A DNA stretch of 56,527 bases. It comes from Reclinomonas americana ATCC 50394 (lineage: Eukaryota > Jakobida > Jakobea > Jakobida). Position 1 is the stretch's first letter. Every line of letters begins with the position of its first letter. Shown here one piece after another: positions 8,954 through 16,165 of the stretch. The stretch spans positions 1-56,527 of the forward strand of contig AFZH01020179.1 of assembly GCA_048213135.1 (NCBI GenBank), read 5' to 3'. Below the pieces are notes generated by a model, which was not told the origin of the DNA, made no database searches, and saw only the letters and a list, made by a program, of their open reading frames with translations. The translations under genes and the position numbers were made by a program.

Positions 8954-9069
8954 TGCAGTCGCCCCTTCTTCACTTTTTACACGGACTCCCACTGTCGCTA
9001 CATTATCTACATTGCTAGGGTCGCATTGCTTCAACCACGAAGCGAACGACAACCAAATGGGAGTCTGAA
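8954..9069 (+). promoter_or_regulatory. Leader region of the small peptide gene
   Basis: This 116-bp gap is more AT-rich than its surroundings and carries a tandem CTACATT pair (8998-9004 and 9007-9013). The 11-mer TCTACATTGCT at 9006-9016 recurs at 20470-20480, just upstream of the condensation-domain gene. A GGGAG ribosome binding site at 9059-9063 sits 6 bases before the ATG of the peptide. An internal promoter here would let the peptide be made in excess of the enzymes, but no consensus -35/-10 pair was assigned. Confidence 0.35.
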
Positions 9070-9225
9070 ATGCAAACCTACAGCCTGGAAAAGAAGCCCG
9101 CCTTCTTCCCCTTCGTGTCCGCCGAGATCTTCTTCGAGGCCGACGCGCAAGAAGGCGGCCTGAAGATCGAGACCGCTGGTCTGGATCTGGACGTTGAACT
9201 CGACGAGCTCCTGAGCGTCGACTGA
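9070..9225 (+). CDS. Small acidic peptide, candidate RiPP precursor
   Basis: A 51-residue ORF with its own GGGAG ribosome binding site. It has no Cys, Arg, His or Trp, twelve acidic and only three basic residues. The N-terminal half is Phe/Pro-rich (KKPAFFPFVSAEIFFEADA, residues 9-26), then a Gly-Gly at 29-30, then an acidic Leu/Asp helix (GLDLDVELDELLSVD, 37-51) of the type seen in RiPP recognition sequences. It lies between a TauD-like oxygenase gene and an M3 peptidase gene inside a dense enzyme array and is followed by a strong hairpin, the usual arrangement for a precursor. Whether the core is N-terminal (with a C-terminal follower, as in bottromycin) or C-terminal after Gly-Gly is undecided. 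It could instead be a small accessory protein. Confidence 0.65.
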   Translation: MQTYSLEKKPAFFPFVSAEIFFEADAQEGGLKIETAGLDLDVELDELLSVD

Positions 9226-9234
9226 TCGTCCAAA

Positions 9235-9269
9235 GTCTTGGGCGCGCCCTCGGGGGGCGCGCCCAAGAC
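9235..9269 (+). terminator. Perfect 15-bp hairpin after the peptide gene
   Basis: GTCTTGGGCGCGCCC (9235-9249) and its exact reverse complement (9255-9269) flank a 5-base loop, starting 9 bases after the peptide stop codon. There is no U-tract, so it is either a GC-rich attenuator, a partial terminator or an mRNA-stabilising structure. In peptide operons such an element lets most transcripts stop after the precursor, keeping it in excess over the enzymes encoded downstream (the next start is at 9311). Confidence 0.7.
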
Positions 9270-9310
9270 CCCGAGCCGCAACACGTCGCCGATTCCCACC
9301 GAGAACCGTC

Positions 9311-11101
9311 ATGTCCGTGGATCTCATCGTCAGTCGAACCCAGCCGCGCCTTGCCGAGTTGGCCGCCGAGCTCGACGGCATGATGACGAGACTGAAGACT
9401 CTCGTCGGGAGCGCGGGCTTCGACGATCGGGCGATGGGTGAGCTGGCCGCGATCTACAACAACGTGGCCTACCTGTTCCTCTACTTGGAATCGAATGCCG
9501 CCCATGTCGCGTTCGACGAGCTGAAACCGTGGAAGACCGCCTTTTACGCCGACCCGGAACTCGACGAACTGGTGCTGCGACGCCTGGAACGGCTTCGGTG
9601 CGAGGACCCCGATGCGGAAACCGCTAGAGAGGCTTATGTCGGCTTCTTTAGGCAGCGGCTTGCAGACGGCGCCTGCCCGGACGATGCGGAAATCGAAGCG
9701 TTGCGGGCGCGGCTGTCGTCCATCGACGCGGAACTTCGACGCGATCGCGGCGAGCTTCTGGGACGCCTGACGCACACTGGGGCCTCTTTGACGCCAGAAG
9801 CGCATTACTACAATCTCGTGCGACGGCAACCCGATCCATCTGTCCGCTCCAAGTTGGCGCGGGCTTGGGACCGGCCCAGGAAGGCTCGGCGCGCCAGCCA
9901 CGCCCGCGCCGTCGACGATCTGGTGAGAGCTCGCCGCGCGAGGAGCCGCGCCCATGGGTTCGAAAGCGCGCGACAAGAGACCTTCGCGCGATGCGGCGTC
10001 ACGATCGACGAGGCGCGCTTTTTTCTGGATCGCTATCTCTCCTCCGCTCTGGAAAGTCAGAAGCGCCTGAATTCGGAGGTCCGTACGCTCGTCGGCCCGT
10101 GCGATCGCCCGATGGACCACTTCGAGTTCTTCGTGCGCCAGGTTCAAGGCGAAGACGAGATCCCTCTCTTCGTGCTCGACGACTGCCTCGACTTCCTCTT
10201 CGCCATTGCTGGTCGGATGTTCGACCTCGCCTTCGACCGCGTCTCGCGCGGTTTCGATCACGTGATCTCCGTCGATGTCTTGCAGGGAGGTCGCCCCTGC
10301 GGCCAGATCAATTTCGATCTATGGGACCACGACGCAGCGCCCAAGTCGGCCAACCACACCTTCGGCGCCCGCAACAGAATGAACTGGGGAGGCATCGAGC
10401 AACAGCCGGTGGCGTATGTCTCTTGCCGGTTCAGAACCCAGACGGGGACGGACGGCCGGATCACCTTTCAAAACATGCACAGCCTGTTCCATGAGTTCGG
10501 GCACGCGATAAATCATCTGCTCATACGTCGCCGGTTTCCGACGGAGTCCGGCCTCGACTATCTGCCCCTCGAGCGCCTCGAGACCCTCAGCATGTGGTTC
10601 GAGCGCTGGGTCTTTCACCCGTCGCTGGCTAGGCGGCTGCCGCTTTCGGACGCAGAACGGCGGGGCCTTCTGACCGCCCAGCGGATCAAGGGACTGGAGT
10701 ACCGCCGCACCCATGTCGACCGGGCGATGACCGCGGTTCTGGATTTCGCGGTGAACGGCGCCGAACATCCGGGCGTGGAAGAGGTCTTCGCGTCACTCGA
10801 CGCACGATATGATCTCAGCTGGGCCTGTGATCTCGACGACTTCCTCCCGTACTTCAATCTGCCGATGCTGGAGGCCAATCCGGGCGGCTACTTCTCATAC
10901 CTCTGGGGGGCCGCCGAAAGCGCCGAGCGCTTCCTTCCGCTCATGAGGCTCGATGTCGATGCTCTGCCCGTCGCGGCTACGACGCTTGCTTCTCTCGAGG
11001 CCTGCTTCGACTTCGATGCGACCAGCGTCGAGCCGACTGTCGAGGCTGCGATCGCCTTCTATGAACCCGATCTCATCATGCACGCCGGAGCACGGACATG
11101 A
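9311..11101 (+). CDS. M3-family zinc metallopeptidase (copy 2)
   Basis: A 596-residue helical peptidase with HEFGH at residues 394-398 (LFHEFGHAINHLL) and the downstream ligand segment SGLDYLPLERLETLSMWFER. It shares layout and local sequence with the M3 protein at 4850, indicating an old duplication that has diverged, not a recent copy. It is the first gene after the candidate precursor and hairpin, a position often held by a processing enzyme. Being cytoplasmic and M3-type, it should act on short, flexible peptides. Its stop overlaps the next start by 4 bp. Confidence 0.88.
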   Translation: MSVDLIVSRTQPRLAELAAELDGMMTRLKTLVGSAGFDDRAMGELAAIYNNVAYLFLYLESNAAHVAFDELKPWKTAFYADPELDELVLRRLERLRCEDPDAETAREAYVGFFRQRLADGACPDDAEIEALRARLSSIDAELRRDRGELLGRLTHTGASLTPEAHYYNLVRRQPDPSVRSKLARAWDRPRKARRASHARAVDDLVRARRARSRAHGFESARQETFARCGVTIDEARFFLDRYLSSALESQKRLNSEVRTLVGPCDRPMDHFEFFVRQVQGEDEIPLFVLDDCLDFLFAIAGRMFDLAFDRVSRGFDHVISVDVLQGGRPCGQINFDLWDHDAAPKSANHTFGARNRMNWGGIEQQPVAYVSCRFRTQTGTDGRITFQNMHSLFHEFGHAINHLLIRRRFPTESGLDYLPLERLETLSMWFERWVFHPSLARRLPLSDAERRGLLTAQRIKGLEYRRTHVDRAMTAVLDFAVNGAEHPGVEEVFASLDARYDLSWACDLDDFLPYFNLPMLEANPGGYFSYLWGAAESAERFLPLMRLDVDALPVAATTLASLEACFDFDATSVEPTVEAAIAFYEPDLIMHAGART

Positions 11102-11739
11102 CTTCCAACGCTGCCTATGTCCGCACGATGCTCGGAACGCGCGAGACGGTTCTCGACGAAGTTCTTCGAGACGCCCTGCTGGGCCGAGGCCTTCGTCCCA
11201 TGCAGATCGACGACAACGCCGGACGGGTCCTGCAGCTGCTCACGCGATTGCGTGCGCCGCGCCTGGCGCTGGAGGTGGGGACCTACTTCGGGTTCTCCGC
11301 GATCCACATCGCAAGAGGTCTGCCCGACGGGGGACGCCTGATCAGTCTCGAAATCGACGAGGAGGTCGCGGCGGTCGCACGCCGCAACCTGATCGCGGCA
11401 GGCGTCGCCGACCGTGTCGAAGTGATCGTGACGGATGCGTTCGAATATCTGGCTGAAGTGACACCGGCCAGCATCGGCCTCGTGTTCATAGATGCGGACA
11501 AGAAGCGTTACCCGCAATACCTCAAAGCCTGCTTCCCGTTGCTCGAGAGCGGAGCGCTGCTCATCGCCGACGACGCGTTCGCGCACGGCGACTTTGCGCC
11601 CGAGGCGGTCGACACGGAAGAGGGGCAGACCGAAGTCCGCGCCATCAACACGTACAACCGAGCAATCTTGCGCAGCGATGCATTGATGTCGGCGTTCGTC
11701 GGGACGAACAATGGAATGTTGGTAAGCGTGCGCAAATGA
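11098..11739 (+). CDS. Class I SAM-dependent O-methyltransferase (family 3 type)
   Basis: A 213-residue protein resembling caffeoyl-CoA/catechol O-methyltransferases. The SAM-binding motif I is LALEVGTYFGFSAIHIARGL, the acidic end of strand beta-2 is LISLEIDEE, and the metal/catalytic region includes VFIDADKKRYPQYLK and LIADDAFAHGD, where the Asp residues coordinate the divalent metal in this family. The length is typical. It begins with ATGA overlap with the M3 gene. The natural acceptor could be a hydroxyl created by one of the oxygenases; N- or carboxyl methylation cannot be excluded. Confidence 0.85.
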   Translation: MTSNAAYVRTMLGTRETVLDEVLRDALLGRGLRPMQIDDNAGRVLQLLTRLRAPRLALEVGTYFGFSAIHIARGLPDGGRLISLEIDEEVAAVARRNLIAAGVADRVEVIVTDAFEYLAEVTPASIGLVFIDADKKRYPQYLKACFPLLESGALLIADDAFAHGDFAPEAVDTEEGQTEVRAINTYNRAILRSDALMSAFVGTNNGMLVSVRK

Positions 11740-11767
11740 AACATGCGCTTTGCATTGAGTCGGTCAA

Positions 11768-12253
11768 ATGAATCGAACCTTTGAGATGTTGGATCAGATC
11801 TGGCGCGATCCAGCGGCCGAGCGCCGTCTCGCCGAAGAAAGATTAGCGGCCGGGTCGGGCCCGGTCGTCTCGGCGCATGCCGACGAAGGGCGCGCGCTCC
11901 TCGAGAGTACGACCTGGCCTCTACCTGCCGACTGTCAAGTCACCTCGTCGTACGTGAGGCTCGGCGCACATTCCGGCGAGCACGACCTCGCCGGACTGTT
12001 GCAGGGCGCGACCTGGGCCTCCGTCGGCTGTCTCTCTCGTCACGCCGAATGGTCCGGCAGCGTCCATCTGCACCGCCGGGCTGGCGAAGCCGCGGACTTG
12101 GCAGGCGACGAGCCCATGGCAGTGCTCTCAGTGGACTTCAATCGCGCGATCTTCGTCAAAGTCGATGAGGTCTCGCTCCGCCTTCGACGCGATACGGCCT
12201 CGACAGGTGATTTGGTCGTTCACGTCGCGCGCGTCGTCGAAACGGCGCGCTGA
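11768..12253 (+). CDS. Hypothetical protein, cupin-like possibility
   Basis: A 161-residue protein I do not recognise. The N-terminal third is helical and charged. The middle (about 55-150) is strand-rich with two His-containing stretches, RLGAHSGEHDLAGLL and VGCLSRHAEWSGSVHLHRR, which would be compatible with a small beta-barrel or cupin-like fold but do not match a known motif closely. It lies 28 bp after the methyltransferase and 10 bp before the prolyl-hydroxylase-like oxygenase on the same strand, so it is co-expressed with pathway genes. It may be an accessory or substrate-binding protein. Confidence 0.6.
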   Translation: MNRTFEMLDQIWRDPAAERRLAEERLAAGSGPVVSAHADEGRALLESTTWPLPADCQVTSSYVRLGAHSGEHDLAGLLQGATWASVGCLSRHAEWSGSVHLHRRAGEAADLAGDEPMAVLSVDFNRAIFVKVDEVSLRLRRDTASTGDLVVHVARVVETAR

Positions 12254-12263
12254 AGGGTCCCAG

Positions 12264-12914
12264 ATGAGAAGCAAGGTCATCGTCGTCGACAACTTCTATA
12301 AGCGCCCCGCGTTCGTGCGCGAACGCGCGCTCCAGTCTCGCTATGCCGACATCGCCGAGACCGACTACCCCGGGTTCGCGAGCCAACTGCGCCTCGATGC
12401 GGCCTCGTTGCGGGAGAGCTTCTCCGAACTGATCGACGCCGAACTCAATCTGGATGGCGCGCGCTTCACCTGGGGAGGCTTCCGCTTCATCACCGCGGAC
12501 TCGGGCAGCCGCCCGAAGGTTCATGCCGACGTAGCGGTGGATTGGGCCGCGATGGTCTACCTGACCGAAGGCGTGCCGATGTCGGGAGGCACCGGCCTCT
12601 ATCGCCACAAGGAGACCGGTTTCGAAGCGCCTCCCACCGATCGGCAGGCGCGCGCGCTGGGTTTCAGCGATGCTTGCGACTTCGATGACAAGGTCATCAA
12701 AAGGGACAAGGCCGATCTCACGAAATGGGAGCTGATGACGGTGATCGCTCCCGTCTACAACCGCCTCGTGCTGTTCAGGGGCGCCGAATTCTACCATGCG
12801 CCGCTCGGCGGGACGGGCGACACCCCTGAGACGGCCCGGCTCACCCACATCTTCTTCTTCAACGAGCGACCGCCTGTGAAGACGGTCGTCCGCCAGCTGG
12901 AGTCGGCTCGATGA
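12264..12914 (+). CDS. Prolyl-hydroxylase-like 2-oxoglutarate Fe(II) oxygenase (DUF6445-like)
   Basis: A 216-residue protein with a double-stranded beta-helix pattern. The metal triad is His87/Asp89 in VHADVAVDWAAMVYL and His178 in EFYHAPLGG, followed by ARLTHIFFFNE. This layout resembles the DUF6445 group of prolyl-4-hydroxylase-like enzymes. It is distinct from the TauD-like enzyme at 7928, so the array encodes two unrelated 2-oxoglutarate oxygenases and thus probably two hydroxylation or related oxidation steps. The ATG at 12264 is used because CAG/AAGGG precedes it; the longer in-frame extension would overlap the upstream gene. The stop overlaps the pentapeptide gene by ATGA. Confidence 0.78.
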   Translation: MRSKVIVVDNFYKRPAFVRERALQSRYADIAETDYPGFASQLRLDAASLRESFSELIDAELNLDGARFTWGGFRFITADSGSRPKVHADVAVDWAAMVYLTEGVPMSGGTGLYRHKETGFEAPPTDRQARALGFSDACDFDDKVIKRDKADLTKWELMTVIAPVYNRLVLFRGAEFYHAPLGGTGDTPETARLTHIFFFNERPPVKTVVRQLESAR

Positions 12915-13648
12915 CCATTCACGTCGAGACATCAGCGCCCCACCGCACCGTCACCCGTCACCTGTTGGATGCGGCCATCGAGGCTTGCGTTCGGGGGGAG
13001 CGACCGCACGAGGTGAGCTATGGCATCGTCGCCACGAGCAGTGTCGATTTGGCTAGCCGCGGAGTGGCCGAGACGCTGCGCCGCGCGCTCGCCGGCGACG
13101 AGCTCTGCGTCAGCGCCGCAGAATTGGCCCAACGCTCGGACGACCTCAGCACCCTGATCTTGGTGGAGCTCGACGAGCAAGGAGATCCGGGTCGCACCTG
13201 GGCGCTGGATGGTTGGAGTCTCATTCGTACGGCTGGCGAAGGCCTCGACCTACGTGGCGCGCGGCTTCGAGGCGCCCTTCTTCGCGGCGCGCGGCTCAAG
13301 GGAGCCGACCTTCGAGACGCCGATCTGTCCGGCGCCGACCTCGAGAAGGCGGACCTCTCGCGTACCGCTTTGAACGGAGCCTCGTTTGCCGGGGCCATCC
13401 TGCTGAGCGCGAGTCTCAACGGCGCCGATCTGACGGAAGCGGAGTTCTATCGGGCCGACCTTCGTCATGCCGATCTGCGTGGGGCCGACTGCTCCCGCAC
13501 CGCGTTCGGCTGTGCTGATTTCTGGAACGCCTATCTCTGGAACGTCGACCTGTCGGCGGCCTTCACGGACCGGGCAGACCCCGATCGAGCCGACCACTTG
13601 AACGACACGATCTCAGATCAACCACGTCAGAAGATGGGCGCCCGGTGA
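12911..13648 (+). CDS. Pentapeptide-repeat protein
   Basis: A 245-residue protein. The N-terminal 110 residues form a separate unknown domain; residues about 112-215 are a run of A(D/N)LxX-type pentapeptides (GADLRDADLSGADLEKADLS and similar), which fold into a right-handed quadrilateral beta-helix. Free-standing pentapeptide proteins such as McbG, AlbG and Qnr protect DNA gyrase by DNA mimicry, and several sit in antibiotic clusters; others have unrelated scaffold roles. Its embedding between a modifying oxygenase and an aminotransferase, with overlaps on both sides, suggests a pathway role, either immunity or scaffold. The N-terminal domain is unusual for a gyrase-protection protein. Confidence 0.85.
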   Translation: MTIHVETSAPHRTVTRHLLDAAIEACVRGERPHEVSYGIVATSSVDLASRGVAETLRRALAGDELCVSAAELAQRSDDLSTLILVELDEQGDPGRTWALDGWSLIRTAGEGLDLRGARLRGALLRGARLKGADLRDADLSGADLEKADLSRTALNGASFAGAILLSASLNGADLTEAEFYRADLRHADLRGADCSRTAFGCADFWNAYLWNVDLSAAFTDRADPDRADHLNDTISDQPRQKMGAR

Positions 13649-14931
13649 TGACGACCGCCGGCGTGCTGTGGCCCTTGATGACGCCTCCGGAGGAACATGG
13701 CCTCGCCGACCTCTGTGCAGTGTCGGCGGACGGGGTGGAGATCACGTTCGCCGGAGGTCGCCGTGTCCTCTGCGGAACCAGCGGCCTCTGGAATACGCCT
13801 TTGGGATATGGAAACGAGGCCGTGGCGGCGGCCGCCGCCAAGGCGCTGCGAGACGCGTCTTATCTGAGCGTGTGGGGTTGCGAAAACGTCTATGCGCGAC
13901 AAGCCGCAGAGGCCCTCGTCCAACTCGCCGGCCCCAGTCACTACGGCCGCGTTCTATTTTCGACCTCCGGCGGCGCGGCCAACGACATGGCGATGAAGCT
14001 CGCGCGGCAATTTCAGGTCGTCCGTGGTCAGACAGATCGAAACGTGATCCTCGGTCTGCACGGCGGCTATCATGGGCTCACATACGGAGCATTTGCTCTC
14101 ACCAGCGGCCAGCTGGGACAGCGGATGTATGGTGTGGATCGCCGCCTCGTCGGACACGTGACCCCGAACGAAGTCGACGAGCTCGATCGGGTGATGGCCC
14201 GCATCGGAGACCGGGTCGCCGCGATCGTCGTCGAACCGGTCCTCGGCACAGGAGCTCTCGAGCTCACGGGCGAATATGTCCAGGCGCTCTTGGCCCATCG
14301 AGATCGCCACGGGTTCCTGCTGGTCGCTGACGAGGTTACGACCGGTTTCGGGCGCATCGGGCCCGGCATGTTCGCCAGTCAGGCGTGGCCCGGGCCCCCG
14401 GACGTTCTGGTGATCGCGAAAGGTCTGACGAACGGCGCCCAGGCGGCTTCGGCGCTCGTCGTCTCCGACGCCGTGGCGCGCACATTCACCACTTCGGGCG
14501 CGGTGCTCGCTCATGCGGAGACGCAGGCAGGGACTCCCGTAGTCTGCGCGGCCATCCTCGCCGTGATCGACGAGATGGAGCGCTTGGACGTGCTGGACCT
14601 CTCGGCGAGGTTGTCCGCAAAGTTGGACGCGGCGCTGCCAGAACTCATCGGTCGAGCCGCGCTCGTGACGGCGGTCGGCGGCCGGGGCTGTCTTCGCGCG
14701 ATCCACCTGCGCGCACCGGACGGGCGTGAATTCACGACCACCGAGATCGCCGAGGTGTTGCATGCGATCCGGCGCGCGGGAGCGATCGTCGCGGAGGGAC
14801 CGAGCTGCATTCAGATACTGCCGGCCCTGATCTATTCAGACGACGATCTGGACGAACTCTTCAGATCCATATGCGCCGGGCTTCGGCGGTTTTCGGAAGA
14901 ACGTTTCGAACTCGCCGTGGAACGCGAGTAG
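13648..14931 (+). CDS. Class III PLP-dependent aminotransferase
   Basis: A 427-residue fold-type I aminotransferase. Visible elements are the cofactor loop FSTSGGAANDMAMKLAR, the aromatic stacking segment GLHGGYHGLTYGA, the EPVLGTG region, the conserved VADEVTTGFGR with the PLP-pyridine Asp, and the Schiff-base Lys258 in VLVIAKGLTNG. Subclass III enzymes act on terminal amines or ketones of many metabolites. The SGGAAND segment and N-terminal layout remind me of aminotransferases of daptide RiPP clusters, but I cannot run the comparison. ATG at 13648 overlaps the previous stop; GTG at 13645 is an alternative start. Confidence 0.88.
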   Translation: MTTAGVLWPLMTPPEEHGLADLCAVSADGVEITFAGGRRVLCGTSGLWNTPLGYGNEAVAAAAAKALRDASYLSVWGCENVYARQAAEALVQLAGPSHYGRVLFSTSGGAANDMAMKLARQFQVVRGQTDRNVILGLHGGYHGLTYGAFALTSGQLGQRMYGVDRRLVGHVTPNEVDELDRVMARIGDRVAAIVVEPVLGTGALELTGEYVQALLAHRDRHGFLLVADEVTTGFGRIGPGMFASQAWPGPPDVLVIAKGLTNGAQAASALVVSDAVARTFTTSGAVLAHAETQAGTPVVCAAILAVIDEMERLDVLDLSARLSAKLDAALPELIGRAALVTAVGGRGCLRAIHLRAPDGREFTTTEIAEVLHAIRRAGAIVAEGPSCIQILPALIYSDDDLDELFRSICAGLRRFSEERFELAVERE

Positions 14932-14935
14932 CTCC

Positions 14936-16165
14936 ATGACGGCTCACCGGCTTCCGAAGCAGGAACCTGGCGCACCCGAAGCTGCCGCGCCGCTGCGGCG
15001 CTTTTGCCCCTTCGCCAGCGACCAGGACCCGGGGCGCCTCGTTCACCCGCCGCTTCGGGCGACGCTGCCTTCCGGGCAGCAAGCCTGGGTCGTGGCCGGC
15101 TATGAGGCCGTAGCCGCGCTTCTCGGCGACGAACGCGTGAGCTCCGAGCACTCCCATCCTGATTTTCCGAACCTGTTTCCGGTCCGCAGGACGAGGTCCG
15201 AAGACGGGACGAAGCCTCTGCTCACCTATTCCGGGATGGATCCGCCCGAACACACCCGCCATCGGCGCATCGTCGCCAGGGATTTTTCGATCGGTGAGAT
15301 CGAGCGACTGAAGCCCCGCATTCGCGAGGTCGTGACTGCGCGTCTGCAGACTTTTCAGGCCGGCGCACGCCCAGCCGATCTCGTGACCGGCTTTGCCGAG
15401 CCGGTCACGAGCGCGATCACCACCGAGATGGTCGGCATCCCCGAAGACCGGCGCGACAGTTTTCGTGATCTCGCCAAGGTTCTGATGGGACGACAGCCTT
15501 CGCAGGACATGGCGCGCGAGGCGTCGCTCTCGTTCCGTGCGATGCTCACGCAGCTCTTGGCCGAGAAGGAACGTCTGCCGGCGTCGGACGTCCTCGGGAG
15601 ACTGGTGCACGCGTACTCGAGCTCCGGCTCCTACGACCGTCGTCAGCTGGTCGAATTTGCCGGCGCGCTGATCACCGCCGGATACGAGACCACGGTGAAC
15701 ATGTTGAGTCTCGGAGCCGTCGTTCTGATGGAGCACGAGGCGGAACGCAGAGCGATGTTTTCAAGACCCGACGGGCTTCGCCTCGGCGTCGAAGAGTTGC
15801 TCCGTTATCTGTCGATCGCCGACCTCGTCATGGGTCGCGTCACGCTTTCCGATCTGCGCATCGAGGGTGTCGACATACCGGCAGAGAATGGAATTCTGCC
15901 ATCGATCGCGGGCGCAAACCGCGACGCGCGGGTCTATCCCGCCCCAGATCGGTTTCTTCCCTTTCGGGAAGGGCCGCTCCACCTCGCGTTCGGACGCGGT
16001 CCGCATCGCTGCCTCGGCCAACATCTGGCCCGAGCTCAACTCGAAATCGCCTTCCAAGAACTGTTCACCGTGATGCCCGATCTACGGCTGGCGCCGTCGA
16101 GCCAAATCCGGGTTCGGAACGAAGGTGCGATCCTCGGTGTGGAAGAGGTCTTCGTGACATGGTGA
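14936..16165 (+). CDS. Cytochrome P450
   Basis: A 409-residue bacterial soluble P450. The I-helix oxygen-activating motif is AGALITAGYETT, the ExxR salt-bridge motif is EELLRY, and the heme-binding loop is FGRGPHRCLGQHLA with axial Cys359. The acidic-alcohol Glu/Thr pair is intact. The N-terminus begins with a short Pro-rich stretch and has no membrane anchor, as expected for a bacterial class that uses separate ferredoxin and reductase; neither partner is encoded nearby. It starts 4 bp after the aminotransferase stop and overlaps the third M3 gene by 7 bp. It is likely a tailoring oxidase. Confidence 0.92.
   Translation: MTAHRLPKQEPGAPEAAAPLRRFCPFASDQDPGRLVHPPLRATLPSGQQAWVVAGYEAVAALLGDERVSSEHSHPDFPNLFPVRRTRSEDGTKPLLTYSGMDPPEHTRHRRIVARDFSIGEIERLKPRIREVVTARLQTFQAGARPADLVTGFAEPVTSAITTEMVGIPEDRRDSFRDLAKVLMGRQPSQDMAREASLSFRAMLTQLLAEKERLPASDVLGRLVHAYSSSGSYDRRQLVEFAGALITAGYETTVNMLSLGAVVLMEHEAERRAMFSRPDGLRLGVEELLRYLSIADLVMGRVTLSDLRIEGVDIPAENGILPSIAGANRDARVYPAPDRFLPFREGPLHLAFGRGPHRCLGQHLARAQLEIAFQELFTVMPDLRLAPSSQIRVRNEGAILGVEEVFVTW

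Noticed and set aside
9070-9225. Gly-Gly at residues 29-30 as a C39 cleavage site for the truncated exporter
   Set aside because: The leader lacks the usual double-glycine leader pattern, and the exporter's C39-like domain has Ser at the catalytic Cys position and is also cut by the IS.
8948-10261. 437-codon minus-strand frame running across the small peptide gene
   Set aside because: It would cover the peptide gene, hairpin and M3 gene antisense; no domain, Arg-rich low complexity in the second half, no ribosome binding site.
13240-13570. Periodic sequence in this stretch as a DNA repeat or CRISPR
   Set aside because: The periodicity is 15 bp and comes from pentapeptide codons; no identical repeats with spacers exist.
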